From the NCBI RefSeq assembly GCF_001274725.1, contig NZ_LGUF01000007.1, positions 2,674,504 through 2,738,503 of the forward strand: DNA of 64,000 bases. The letters are read 5' to 3'. Positions 44,067 to 53,443 of this stretch are shown here, piece by piece. The notes beneath the pieces are model-generated. The model ran no database searches, had not been told where the DNA came from, and saw only the letters and a list, made by a program, of their open reading frames with translations. A program made the position numbers and the translations under genes. Positions within the stretch are counted from its first letter, which is position 1; every line of letters starts with the position of its first letter. Source of the stretch: Sporosarcina globispora. Lineage in GTDB: Bacteria > Bacillota > Bacilli > Bacillales > Cytobacillaceae.

Positions 44067-45731
44067 GTGAGTATCCTTATCATAAAAAATGCAAATATCA
44101 TCACGCTTGATAAACATAATACAAAGGCAAAATCATTGCTTGTGAGAAATGGCATCATCGAAAAAATCTGGGATAAATCGGAACCTGATCGTTCGGAAGT
44201 TCCAAACAGTCCTGATATCGAGATCCTGGATTTAAAAGGCGCTGCCTTGCTTCCTGGTTTTATAGATACACATAGTCATTTATTGATGTACGGGCAAATG
44301 CTGAATTATGTTGATTGCAGAACTCCTCAAAATAAGAATATTGGTGATATAAAGGAGAAAATAAGAGAGAGGGCAGATGAGGCGAAACCTGGAGAATGGA
44401 TCATGGGGTGGGGATATGATGATACGCTCTTAGAGGACAAGAGACATCCGACCAGGTCTGATTTGGACCAGGCAGCCCCGAACAATCCAGTTTTTATCCG
44501 CCATATTTCAGGGCACTTTGGTGCTGCAAATTCCAAAGCTCTTGAATTGGCTGGAATTGAAGAAAGCATTTCTAATCCGCATGGCGGGTACTTTACACGT
44601 GATGCTAAAGATAGACTTGATGGTGTTATTCATGAAATACCTGCATTGGAATTTATATTTCCAGTACTGCCTTCCCCGTCAAGCGATGAACAAATCAAGA
44701 ATATCGAAAATGCATCGAAGGTGTACCTCTCTCAAGGGATAACAACATGTACAGATGCTGGTGTGGGCCTAGACAGAGGAATAGAGGAATTAAATGCGCA
44801 TATTGCTGCAATTAATTCAGGAAAGAATCCTATGAATATGAGGCTTATGATTTTGCATCATCTCTTAGGAGAGGGAAGTGTTTTTTCCGGTTATTCAGCC
44901 GATCAGCTGGATCTTGAATTAAAGAGGCGCACAAAAAACAAAGTATCACTTGATAGTGCCAAATTATTTCAGGATGGATCAATCCAAGGACTAACAGGTG
45001 CACTGCGTGAGCCTTATTATTGTGATGAATCCGTAGATGGTGAGTTGTTGCATGATCAAACTAAATTTGCAGAAGAAATGCTAGATCTTCATAATAGAGG
45101 ATTTAGGATTGCAATTCATGGAAATGGAGATCGGGCGATCGGTTCTATCCTTGAGGCTTTCGATTATGTTTTGTCAAAAAGTCCAATAGAAGACCATAGG
45201 CATCGGATTGAACATGTCCAGACTGCATGCAGTGAAGATCTTGACAATATGCAAAGATTAGGTGTTGCCGCTTCCTTTTTTATCAATCATGTTTACTTCT
45301 GGGGAGATAGGCACCGCAGAATATTCCTGGGTGAGGAGAGAGCAGCAAGGATTAATCCTTTGGCTGATGCAGTTGACCGCAATTTACTGTTCACCCTGCA
45401 TTCTGATTGTCCTATTACCCCAATTTCGCCGCTGTTTTCCATATGGGCGGCTGTAAACCGTATCACTTTAGAAGGTGATGTGCTTGGAGAAAATCAAAAA
45501 ATTGATGTTCTGCAAGCTTTAAAAGCGATGACATCTTACGGTGCAGCACTGAACTTTGAAGAAGATTCTAATGGCACTATAGAAGAAGGGAAAAAAGGTG
45601 ATTTTGTTGTCCTTGATGCTGATCCGCTTACTTGTCCAGCAATGGAATTAAAAGATATTCCCATACTGGCAACTATTATTTCCGGTAAGGTTGTGTGGGA
45701 GAAAACTGAAAAAGCTTATACTCATTCATAG
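44067..45731 (+). CDS. YtcJ-like amidohydrolase (amidohydrolase family 3)
   Basis: A 554-aa metal hydrolase: N-terminal composite beta domain, metal motif DTHSHL (about 67-72), a later HGNGDRAI and IEHVQ (His ligands), and the catalytic Asp in LHSDCPITP. GTG 44067 follows AAGGAGGGG, 15 bases after the symporter stop, so they are co-transcribed. YtcJ/AepA relatives hydrolyse amides of unknown nature. In a taurine locus an N-acyltaurine or similar conjugate is a reasonable, untested substrate. Confidence 0.88.
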   Translation: MSILIIKNANIITLDKHNTKAKSLLVRNGIIEKIWDKSEPDRSEVPNSPDIEILDLKGAALLPGFIDTHSHLLMYGQMLNYVDCRTPQNKNIGDIKEKIRERADEAKPGEWIMGWGYDDTLLEDKRHPTRSDLDQAAPNNPVFIRHISGHFGAANSKALELAGIEESISNPHGGYFTRDAKDRLDGVIHEIPALEFIFPVLPSPSSDEQIKNIENASKVYLSQGITTCTDAGVGLDRGIEELNAHIAAINSGKNPMNMRLMILHHLLGEGSVFSGYSADQLDLELKRRTKNKVSLDSAKLFQDGSIQGLTGALREPYYCDESVDGELLHDQTKFAEEMLDLHNRGFRIAIHGNGDRAIGSILEAFDYVLSKSPIEDHRHRIEHVQTACSEDLDNMQRLGVAASFFINHVYFWGDRHRRIFLGEERAARINPLADAVDRNLLFTLHSDCPITPISPLFSIWAAVNRITLEGDVLGENQKIDVLQALKAMTSYGAALNFEEDSNGTIEEGKKGDFVVLDADPLTCPAMELKDIPILATIISGKVVWEKTEKAYTHS

Positions 45732-45767
45732 AAAACCAATAGTCAAAAAGTCCAAAAACTGAAGCAT

Positions 45768-45787
45768 AAGCTGGGGGTCAGCTTTTT
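45768..45787 (+). terminator. Short terminator after the amidohydrolase
   Basis: AAGCTG and CAGCTT around GGGGT with a T-run. Confidence 0.55.
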
Positions 45788-45876
45788 GCTCCAGGTTAAG
45801 GATAAAGCGAGCGGCACAACAAGATTAAGCAGTCCTTAATAGATTTGAAAGAAGCCTTGAAAATGGAGGGGAAAAC

Positions 45877-47358
45877 ATGGAAGAAAGGGTACAGCTGGAA
45901 AAAACGTTTAAGCCGCAATGGGTTTGGGCTATCGCGCTTGGATCTGCCATTGGCTGGGGAGCATTTATTCTGCCGGCTGAATGGATGGGGAAAGCAGGGC
46001 CAATAGGGGCAATAATCGGATTAACCATTGGTGCTTTGTTAATGATGGTGATTGCGGTCAGCTATGGGGTATTAATTGAGAGGTATCCGGTCTCAGGCGG
46101 TGAGTTTGCTTATGCGTATATAGGATTCGGAAGAAATCATGCCTTTATATGCGGATGGTTTTTGACTCTTGGATATATCTGTATTGTCGCCCTCAATGCT
46201 TCTGCTTTGGCATTGCTCGGAAAGTTTATGCTTCCCTCGCTGACAAACATTGGTTTGTTATATGAAATAGGGGGGTGGCAGGTTTATATGGGTGAAGTAG
46301 TAATTGCTACTGCGGCACTTTTAATCTTTGCTTATTTTAATATAAGAGGTGCTTCCATTTCTGGGCAGCTCCAATATATTTTTTGTATAATCCTCGTTGC
46401 CGGTGTGTTTCTGCTCACCATCAGCATGATTTTGAGTCCATCTTCAGATCTGTCAAATCTTCAGCCTTTTTTTAAACCCGAGATCCCTGCCCTTACTGGA
46501 ATCATCGCAATAATAGCAATTGCTCCATGGGCATATGTTGGTTTTGATAATATCCCACAGGCGGCTGAAGAGTTTAATTTTCCTCCCAAAAAGGCATTCA
46601 AGCTTATTATTTATTCGTTAATTGTAGCTTGTATCTTATACTCCTTCATGATTATTGCAACAGCAGTGGCAATGCCATGGCAAAACCTTGTTGCCGGTAA
46701 GCCGATTTGGGGAACTGGTGACGTCATCTCTGATACTTTGGGTGCTATCGGAGTGCTTCTTCTCGCAATCTCCCTTTGTATGGGTGTGTTCACAGGGCTT
46801 AATGGATTCTATGTATCTTCCAGCCGTTTATTGTTTGCGATGGGGAGAGCTAAAGTAGTTCCTAAGGCATTTGCCAGACTTCACCCAAAGCATGGTACCC
46901 CTTATGTAGGGGTTCTGTTCACATGTGTTCTGTGCTTGTTTGCTCCGTGGTTTGGCCGGCCTGTCCTCTTATGGATTGTTGACATGTCAGCAACAGGAGT
47001 AACGATTGCCTATTTTTACACTTGCTACACTGCTTATAAGCTTTTCAGCTGGAAAGATACAGCCGATGGAAAAATTGTCTCACCAGGCAAAAAGCTCGTT
47101 GCGCTGATAGGAGCGCTTAGCGGACTTTCATTTCTTGGGCTTCTGCTGATTCCTGGGTCTCCATCATCACTTGGTGCACCTTCACTGATCGCCTTAATTG
47201 TTTGGTCAGTTTTAGGGTTAGCTTTTTATCTTTATAAAAGAAACGAATACAATCAAATACCTAAAAGTACACTTGATTATTATATTTTAGGTAAAACAGA
47301 AACAAATGAGACGGAAGATAAGGCTGATAGTCAAGTTACTATTAAAATAGATGCTTAA
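45877..47358 (+). CDS. APC-family amino acid permease
   Basis: A 493-aa protein with 12 helices; IALGSAIGWGAFILPAEWMG (helix 1), FAYAYIGFGRNHAF and WAYVGFDNIPQAAEEF (helix 6 region) are typical of APC transporters. Codirectional with the taurine genes, it may import taurine, an amino-acid conjugate, or alanine. ATG 45877 follows GGAGGG. Confidence 0.88.
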   Translation: MEERVQLEKTFKPQWVWAIALGSAIGWGAFILPAEWMGKAGPIGAIIGLTIGALLMMVIAVSYGVLIERYPVSGGEFAYAYIGFGRNHAFICGWFLTLGYICIVALNASALALLGKFMLPSLTNIGLLYEIGGWQVYMGEVVIATAALLIFAYFNIRGASISGQLQYIFCIILVAGVFLLTISMILSPSSDLSNLQPFFKPEIPALTGIIAIIAIAPWAYVGFDNIPQAAEEFNFPPKKAFKLIIYSLIVACILYSFMIIATAVAMPWQNLVAGKPIWGTGDVISDTLGAIGVLLLAISLCMGVFTGLNGFYVSSSRLLFAMGRAKVVPKAFARLHPKHGTPYVGVLFTCVLCLFAPWFGRPVLLWIVDMSATGVTIAYFYTCYTAYKLFSWKDTADGKIVSPGKKLVALIGALSGLSFLGLLLIPGSPSSLGAPSLIALIVWSVLGLAFYLYKRNEYNQIPKSTLDYYILGKTETNETEDKADSQVTIKIDA

Positions 47359-47509
47359 TAGCCTAGAGTCAGCTGTTAAGCAGTTTCGAAAACACGGGGA
47401 AACATAAAGCATTTATGAAACTACAATAAATTAACCTATCGAACTATCAGGGAACCAGGAATTGTCAATACAAAGTCAGTAAAGATTGAGGGGGGCATAA
47501 TAGAAAGTT

Positions 47510-48073
47510 GATTCGGACAGGGTGAAGGAGAAAAAGCGGAAAGCAGTACGAATACGAGCCTGATTCGGACAGGAAGAAGGAGAAAAAGCGGAAAACAGTC
47601 CGAAAATGGGCCTGATTCGGACAGGGAGAAGGAGAAAAAGCGGAAAACAGTCCGAATACGAGCCTGATTCGGACAGGGAGAAGGAGAAAAAGCGGAAAAC
47701 AGTCCGAATACGACCTGATTCGGACAGGAAGAAGGAGAAAAAGCGGAAAACAATCCGAATACGGGCCTGATTCGGACAGGAAGAAGGAGAAAAAGCGGAA
47801 AACAGTCCGAAAACGAGCCTGATTCGGACAGGAAGAAGGAGAAAAAGCGAAAAGCAGTCCGAAAACGAGCCTGATTCGGACAGAGTGAAGGAGAAAAAGC
47901 GGAAAGCAGTCCGAAAACGGGCCTGATTCGGACAGAGTGAAGGAGAAAAAGCGGAAAGCAGTCCGAAAACGAGCCCGATTCGGACAGGGAGAAGGAGAAA
48001 AAGCGAAAAACAGTCCGAATACGGGCCTGATTCGGACAGGAAGAAGGAGAAAAAGCGGAAAGCAGTCCGATTC
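47510..48073 (+). repeat. Tandem array of eleven ~52-bp palindrome-bearing units
   Basis: Units begin at 47510, 47562, 47614, 47666, 47717, 47769, 47821, 47873, 47925, 47977 and 48029; ten intervals are 52 bp except one of 51. Each unit starts GATTCGGACAGG, has a purine-rich middle (GAAGGAGAAAAAGCGG), then CAGTCCGAA and a variable end RGCCT. TTCGGAC and GTCCGAA within each unit are perfect 7-bp inverted arms, so each can form a hairpin with a purine loop. The last unit is truncated. Units differ at a few positions. No spacers and no protein-coding logic (52 is not a multiple of 3). Confidence 0.95.
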
Positions 48074-48098
48074 ATATCAATATAATAAGCATGATTAT

Positions 48099-48129
48099 AG
48101 CCCCATTCATAGTGTGATTGGGGCTTTTT
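48099..48129 (+). terminator. Intrinsic terminator at the end of the repeat array
   Basis: AGCCCCA pairs with TTGGGGCT (one bulge) across TTCATAGTGTGA, followed by TTTTT. It would end a transcript running from the APC permease through the array. Confidence 0.75.
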
Positions 48130-48209
48130 GATATATTAGATTCTTCTCAAAACTGAACTCCGATTCTTCAGCACTGATTTTTTCTTTGACTTATTACTCT
48201 GCTTTATCC

Positions 48210-49097
48210 TCATTGTCTTGATGATATAAATTCCATCAGCTTCCTGCTTGTATGTTTCAGTGCTTCTTCATGATAGATCATGTAAAAATCCCTCTGCATT
48301 GTAATTCCTTCTAAATTTAATTGTTTTAAAGTCCCAATCCGAAGTTCTTTTTTTACAGCAGACTTTGAGATGATGGAAATACCTAATCCCGCTTCTACGC
48401 AGGATTTAATGGCTTCGGTGTGTTTCAGTTCCATAATGACATTCAATTTGGATGGATCTACATGACATTTTCTAAAGGAATCCTCCATCACTTGCCTTGT
48501 TCCTGAGCCTTTTTCCCGGATAATAATAGGAACTTTCAGCAGCTCCTCAATGGTTATATTGTTCGTCTTGATGAATTTATTTTCGGGAGAGGCTATGATG
48601 ATCAATTCATCTTTGGCAAAAGGAACTTGTTTCAAGGCTGGATAGGAGAGCATGGATTCAATGAACCCTAAATTGATTTCATGATTTAACAGCTTCTCAA
48701 CGATCTGCCCGGAGTTGTATACATTTAAATGCAAGCTGACTTTTGGATAGAGGTTCGAAAAGTCGGATAATAAAAAGGGGAGGACATGCTCCCCGATTGT
48801 TAAGCTGGCTCCAACCTTTAAATCCCCATGTACACTTCCCTTTAATTCTTCTAGTTCATTTTCAGTTTCATTCATTAAAGCTATCAGCTTTTTGACTTTA
48901 TGATAGAGTATTTCGCCTGCAGGAGTCAGCGAGATTTTTTTTGTTGTCCGTTCAAACAGCTGACAATCCCACTGTTCTTCGAGCTGTTTTATTTGCAGGC
49001 TGACACTTGATTGAGAGAGGTGAAGATCCTTAGCAGTCTGGGAAAAGCTTTTATTATTAGCGGTGACATAAAATACTTTCAAATAGTCGAGGTTCAT
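48210..49097 (-). CDS. LysR-family regulator, CysL/CysB-like
   Basis: A 295-aa protein: N-terminal HTH (FSQTAKDLHLSQSSVSLQIK, about 18-37) and a substrate-binding domain (about 90-290). It most resembles the YwfK/CysL group, which in B. subtilis controls sulfite reductase genes. It lies 59 bases downstream of the YeiH gene on the same strand, and a sulfite-responsive role fits. AAGGAG lies before ATG 49097. Confidence 0.85.
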   Translation of the reverse strand: MNLDYLKVFYVTANNKSFSQTAKDLHLSQSSVSLQIKQLEEQWDCQLFERTTKKISLTPAGEILYHKVKKLIALMNETENELEELKGSVHGDLKVGASLTIGEHVLPFLLSDFSNLYPKVSLHLNVYNSGQIVEKLLNHEINLGFIESMLSYPALKQVPFAKDELIIIASPENKFIKTNNITIEELLKVPIIIREKGSGTRQVMEDSFRKCHVDPSKLNVIMELKHTEAIKSCVEAGLGISIISKSAVKKELRIGTLKQLNLEGITMQRDFYMIYHEEALKHTSRKLMEFISSRQ

Positions 49098-49156
49098 AGG
49101 TATTCTCCTTCAATCATGTAACTTCCCTCTATCTATTGTAATCGATTAGGGGACTT

Positions 49157-50200
49157 TTAAAAAATTTTATATAGCAATAGCAGCAGAGGGGTTATGGCAA
49201 GAAGACCTAGAAAGCCTACTATGGCAACAGCCACTGGTTTATAGCCTACCTTCACAAAGTCTTTCCATTTAATATTAAGCCCAAGTCCTGCCATTCCCAT
49301 TGCGAGGAGGTAGGTGCTCAGTAATAAAAAGATGCTGATGATACTTCCGGGAATGGAGAAAATAGTATTGATCAGGCTGGTAAGAAGAAATCCAAAAATA
49401 AACCATGGGATCGGAAGCTTCCCTATATTCCGGTTTTTGCCGCTGTTTTTTCTGCTGTAAACAAAACTAATGATAAGGGCAACTGGTATCAGCAGGAGGA
49501 CTCTTCCAAGTTTCACTAAAATGGCAGAGTCACTGCTGACTTCTCCGCCCGGAACACCCGCTGCCACAACATGGGCAATTTCATGTAAGGTGGCACCTGC
49601 TAATACACCATATTCCTGCTCACTTATAGGCAAAATGGGAAATAAAACAATATATAAAATGGCCCCAACGGTTCCTAAAACGGCTATGCATGATACAGCA
49701 ACAGCGGTTTGCTCTTCCTTGCTTTTAACAATAGGCGCTATCGCTATAATGGCTGCCGCACCACAAATGGCAGTGCCTGCAGCCAGTAAGACTGACAATT
49801 TCTTATTGATTTTGAACACTTTACCCAATAGCAGGATAAAACTCATAGTAAAGACGATGACCACCACATCGATGATCATAATAGATAACCCTGCTGATAT
49901 AATTTCCTGCAAATTTAGCCTAAAGCCCAGTAAAATAATCCCTGCACGAAGCAATACCTTGCTTGAGAACTGTACACCTGAATGAGCGTCCGCAGGTACA
50001 GAAAGCGTATTTCCCCAGATGCCCCCCAGCAGAATGGAAAGGATCATGATGCCGAGAATAGAGAAAAAGGGAAGATTGGCTATTTGGCCAGCCAAAACCG
50101 CGAGGAAAATGGTCAGAAATAATCCTTTCGCAAACCCGAGGGCCTTTTGCTTTTTTTTTGGCTCTTCTACAATATATTCTTGAATTTTTTGAGCTTCCAT
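49157..50200 (-). CDS. YeiH-family putative sulfite/sulfate exporter
   Basis: A 347-aa protein with about 10 helices; GTAICGAAAIIAIAPIVKSK and GATLHEIAHVVAAG are family landmarks (COG2855/UPF0324). Members next to sulfonate-degradation genes in other bacteria have been proposed to export the sulfite released. Xsc in this window makes sulfite, so this role fits. ATG 50200 follows AAGGGG. It probably forms an operon with the LysR gene. Confidence 0.85.
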   Translation of the reverse strand: MEAQKIQEYIVEEPKKKQKALGFAKGLFLTIFLAVLAGQIANLPFFSILGIMILSILLGGIWGNTLSVPADAHSGVQFSSKVLLRAGIILLGFRLNLQEIISAGLSIMIIDVVVIVFTMSFILLLGKVFKINKKLSVLLAAGTAICGAAAIIAIAPIVKSKEEQTAVAVSCIAVLGTVGAILYIVLFPILPISEQEYGVLAGATLHEIAHVVAAGVPGGEVSSDSAILVKLGRVLLLIPVALIISFVYSRKNSGKNRNIGKLPIPWFIFGFLLTSLINTIFSIPGSIISIFLLLSTYLLAMGMAGLGLNIKWKDFVKVGYKPVAVAIVGFLGLLAITPLLLLLYKIF

Positions 50201-50273
50201 AGGAAGTTCCCCTTTCGTTCATTTGATACTTTAACCGTATCATAGGATAGGAGAACTGCTTCACCGATTGTTT

Positions 50274-50286
50274 AATAAGGCTTATT
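50274..50286 (-). promoter_or_regulatory. Candidate LysR-type site upstream of yeiH
   Basis: AATAAGGCTTATT is a 13-bp palindrome (6-bp arms) about 75 bases before the yeiH start. It is of the dyad type bound by LysR regulators. Confidence 0.4.
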
Positions 50287-50327
50287 GGATTTCTTAATGA
50301 TTCAAAAATGTATGGCTGCTATAATGC

Positions 50328-51257
50328 TTAAGCCCCTTTTTGATGCAGGATAATGCCTTCTTCTTCTTTTTCTTTCATTGATAAAAATAGGACTCCTGCA
50401 ATGATGAATACACCGCCAAGCAATTGATAGCTTCCAAAGGTTTCCTTTAGCCACAGGAAGGAAATAAAAGCTGCTACCAGCGGTTCTATACTGGATAAAA
50501 GACTGGTTTCTGTGGGTGAAAGATACTTCAAACTCCCTATATATAACAAAAAGGAGAAGGTGCTGATCACAATAATGCCAATTAACATAGAAAATGTACC
50601 AATACTTAAGGCTCCTGCCATGCGGGTAAAGCTGAATGAAGGAGTCAGCATATATAGGACGATTCCGCCAATGAGCATTCCCCAGCCAATTATCGTCATC
50701 GTGCCCCAGGTCTTAATGAGAGAAACAGGCTGCAATGTATAGAAGGCAAACCCCAGAGCTGTTAGAAACCCGATGACTAAAGCCTTATCTGATAAGAGAA
50801 TTTGTTCCACAGATCCATTTGTAATAAGCAGAAAGATCCCTGATAAAGCGATGATAATGGCCAGTAAATGTATCTTCGATGGCCATCTTCTGGACTCAAA
50901 TGCCACATAAATCGTGATCAGCACCGGACCAGCGAATTGAAATAGTGTTGCCGTTACTGCATTGCTCACCTGGATGGTTTCAATAAATGCATATTGCCCT
51001 CCAAGCATCCCCAAAACTGCAAAAAGAAGAAGCTGTATCCAATGGCGAGGATATTTCCAAATCGCAAATACATTTTCTTTCCTGCATAATAAAAAAATTA
51101 GAGTGAATAGGCCTGCTGCGATCAATCTGACAACCAAATAATCACTTGATGATAAATGGGTTTCCTGGAAGAACCACTGCAGCATTGGTCCAGATAAGCC
51201 CCATAAAGAAGCTCCGCTTATGATCATGGCCAGTCCCAGCCTGCGTGAATTGCTCAT
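50328..51257 (-). CDS. EamA/DMT-family transporter
   Basis: A 309-aa protein of 10 helices with two EamA repeats (N-terminal GASLWGLSGPMLQWF; second-half PTETSLLSSIEPLVAAFISF). Family members export amino acids or metabolites. It is divergent from a MocR regulator, a common control pair. AAGGAG lies before ATG 51257. Confidence 0.9.
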   Translation of the reverse strand: MSNSRRLGLAMIISGASLWGLSGPMLQWFFQETHLSSSDYLVVRLIAAGLFTLIFLLCRKENVFAIWKYPRHWIQLLLFAVLGMLGGQYAFIETIQVSNAVTATLFQFAGPVLITIYVAFESRRWPSKIHLLAIIIALSGIFLLITNGSVEQILLSDKALVIGFLTALGFAFYTLQPVSLIKTWGTMTIIGWGMLIGGIVLYMLTPSFSFTRMAGALSIGTFSMLIGIIVISTFSFLLYIGSLKYLSPTETSLLSSIEPLVAAFISFLWLKETFGSYQLLGGVFIIAGVLFLSMKEKEEEGIILHQKGA

Positions 51258-51366
51258 GTTGTATTTCTCCTTACTGATATTGTTAATTCGTTATCATCAT
51301 GTATTATAAATAATAACTGGTATTGTAAGAAGGGTCAGATTTTTAATATTTGAGGGGGTCAGATTG

Positions 51367-52767
51367 ATGTCTGAACTAACGCCAAATCTGGATTATACAA
51401 GCAATGAACCACTTTATGTTCAATTATATAAATATATTAAAAGCGAAATTAAATCAGGCAATCTGGCGGTAATGGCAAAGCTGCCTTCCAAACGAAAGTT
51501 TGCCGAATACCTTAAAGTCAGCGAGAACACAATAGAATCAGCTTATGAACAGCTTATTGCTGAAGGTTACATCGAATCGAAAGCACGCAAAGGATATTTC
51601 GTGTGTGAAGTGGAACAGTATCATTTTGCTTCAAGTATGGAAGCGCCTTCCGCAGAAGAAAAACAGCATATAGAGGGTAAGTACAATTATCATTTTACCC
51701 ATTCAGGTGTGGATATTAGGACCTTTCCATTTTCAGTGTTCCGGAGGTTAACAAATCAAGTAATGAATATGGATAATGGTGAGGTATTAATGCTTGGCCA
51801 CCCACAGGGAGAGTTTGATTTGCGGAAAGAGATTGCGGGGTATTTATATAAATCAAGGGGTGTAAATTGTTCTCCCAGCCAAATCATTCTTGGTTCAGGA
51901 ACCCAATATTCAATGAAGCTTTTACTGCAGCTGCTGGATGGAAGTATTTTTGCTGTTGAAGATCCGGGCTATCACCGCAAACTGGTCATCTTTGAAAAAG
52001 GGTTGGAAAATGTTAGGGAGATCCCTCTTGATAAAGATGGACTTATTTTATCAAAGCTGAAGAAATCGAGTGCAAACATTGTTTTTGTCACTCCATCGCA
52101 CCAATTTCCATGCGGTATGATTATGCCAATTGCCAGAAGAATGCAGCTGTTAAAGTGGGCAAAGGAAAAACCTGGCCGTTATATCATTGAAGATGATTAT
52201 GACAGTGAATTCCGATACACGGGTATGCCTATACCCGCCCTGCAGGGATTGGATAAGGATGAAAAAGTAATTTATATGGGCACTTTCTCGAAAGCTTTGC
52301 TTCCATCTTTGAGGATTAGTTATATGGTCCTTCCAAGACCATTGCTGGAGATTTATCAGGAAGATTATTTCTTTTATGCCCAAACTGTTTCCCGGACAGA
52401 TCAGGAGGTATTAAGAAGGTTTCTGCAAGATGGCTATTGGGAAAAACATATCCATAAAATGAGACTGGTATATCGAAAGAAAAGAGATAGCCTAATTGCC
52501 GCCATATCGAGTCATTTCCCGCGAGGTGCGGAAGTTATCGGACAGGATTCAGGGTTGCACATTCTGCTGCGGCCAAATAATGATATGAGTGAACAGGAAC
52601 TGATTGCAAAAGCCTCAGAGGCAGGAATAAAAATTTACCCTGTATCTCAATTTGGGAAAAATGATGGTCATACTGTATTGCTTGGCTTCGCCTTAATTTC
52701 TGAAGAAGATTTATCAAAAGCAATACGGATATTAGCCAGGTCATGGAATGAAATGAATACCTTGTAA
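51367..52767 (+). CDS. MocR-type regulator (GntR HTH fused to aminotransferase-like domain)
   Basis: A 466-aa protein. N-terminal winged helix (about 10-80; AKLPSKRKFAEYLKVSENTI), then a fold-type I PLP domain (about 110-460) with the PLP Lys region TFSKALLPSLRISYMVLP. MocR proteins bind PLP and an amino compound and regulate amino-acid, PLP or taurine genes (TauR is of this type). Divergent from EamA, which is its likely target. ATG 51367 follows GAGGGGG. Confidence 0.9.
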   Translation: MSELTPNLDYTSNEPLYVQLYKYIKSEIKSGNLAVMAKLPSKRKFAEYLKVSENTIESAYEQLIAEGYIESKARKGYFVCEVEQYHFASSMEAPSAEEKQHIEGKYNYHFTHSGVDIRTFPFSVFRRLTNQVMNMDNGEVLMLGHPQGEFDLRKEIAGYLYKSRGVNCSPSQIILGSGTQYSMKLLLQLLDGSIFAVEDPGYHRKLVIFEKGLENVREIPLDKDGLILSKLKKSSANIVFVTPSHQFPCGMIMPIARRMQLLKWAKEKPGRYIIEDDYDSEFRYTGMPIPALQGLDKDEKVIYMGTFSKALLPSLRISYMVLPRPLLEIYQEDYFFYAQTVSRTDQEVLRRFLQDGYWEKHIHKMRLVYRKKRDSLIAAISSHFPRGAEVIGQDSGLHILLRPNNDMSEQELIAKASEAGIKIYPVSQFGKNDGHTVLLGFALISEEDLSKAIRILARSWNEMNTL

Positions 52768-52866
52768 ACCCTGGAAAAGTGCTGTCAGAGCAAGCTTAGC
52801 TTAACCAGAACGGTGCGCTTTATGGAGAACACATCAAGATTTCCAAAGCAGTCCTTATTACTCATT

Positions 52867-52935
52867 TTACCAAGCAACGCGAACTGTTTGTCCATTCACT
52901 GCGTTTCCATTTATAACAGGCTTTAGCCTGAAAAA
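52867..52935 (-). pseudogene. C-terminal remnant of an unidentified gene
   Basis: The minus-strand frame reads FFRLKPVINGNAVNGQTVRV AW and stop. The beta-rich, Gly/Asn/Val pattern looks like the end of a secreted protein. It has no start. The parent is unknown to me. Confidence 0.3.
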
Positions 52936-52993
52936 TTAGAAGGAGGTTTGATGAATCATAATAGAGGGAATGAAATGGGCGAGGAGGGATCAT

Positions 52994-53437
52994 ATGAAAA
53001 AAATACTTGCATTTATATCCATATTGGTGATCGTTATGATGTCAGCTGGCTGCAGTTCCAATGGAGAGAATGAGAAGGAGAAAAATACAAACAGCGAGGA
53101 AGCAAACAACTCAGACGGACAGATGGCTGAAGAGCTTTTAAATGGCAGTGATGAGGTAATGGCGGTTCTGGATGATTTACAAGCTAATTTGGAAAATAAG
53201 GCGGAAAACTCGGAACTGATACAAAAAACGGGCAAAGACCTTGAGGAAAACTGGGATGAGATTGAGAAGAAAGTGGAAGAGAATTTTCCCGAAGACTACG
53301 AAAGTATTGAAGAGAGCTTATATCCACTAATTAGTGAATCTCAAAAAGATCAGGGTGACTCAGCAAAAATGAAGGAACTGGTTATCCAAACAAAGGAAAA
53401 ATTAGAGTCATTTAATGAGAAATTAGCTAAAGAATAA
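52994..53437 (+). CDS. Small acidic lipoprotein
   Basis: A 147-aa protein. The lipoprotein signal peptide ends at Cys20 (MMSAGC), followed by a Glu/Asn-rich linker and a helical, coiled-coil-prone acidic domain (DDLQANLENKAENSELIQKT...). GAGGAGGG lies before ATG 52994. Membrane-anchored on the outside; function unknown. Confidence 0.75.
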   Translation: MKKILAFISILVIVMMSAGCSSNGENEKEKNTNSEEANNSDGQMAEELLNGSDEVMAVLDDLQANLENKAENSELIQKTGKDLEENWDEIEKKVEENFPEDYESIEESLYPLISESQKDQGDSAKMKELVIQTKEKLESFNEKLAKE

Positions 53438-53443
53438 TGAGTT

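Noticed and set aside
44067-45731. Dihydropyrimidinase or adenosine deaminase assignment for the amidohydrolase
   Set aside because: The motif set (DTHSHL, HGNGDRAI, LHSDCPITP) and N-terminal composite domain fit the YtcJ/amidohydrolase-3 group rather than those families.
47510-48073. CRISPR array
   Set aside because: Units are contiguous and near-identical over their full length, with no unique spacers and no cas genes nearby.
47476-48075. A 199-aa minus-strand frame rich in Phe/Ser/Pro repeats across the tandem array
   Set aside because: The 52-bp period is not a multiple of three, so the apparent protein repeats every three units only because stops happen to be absent. There is no ribosome site and no plausible composition.
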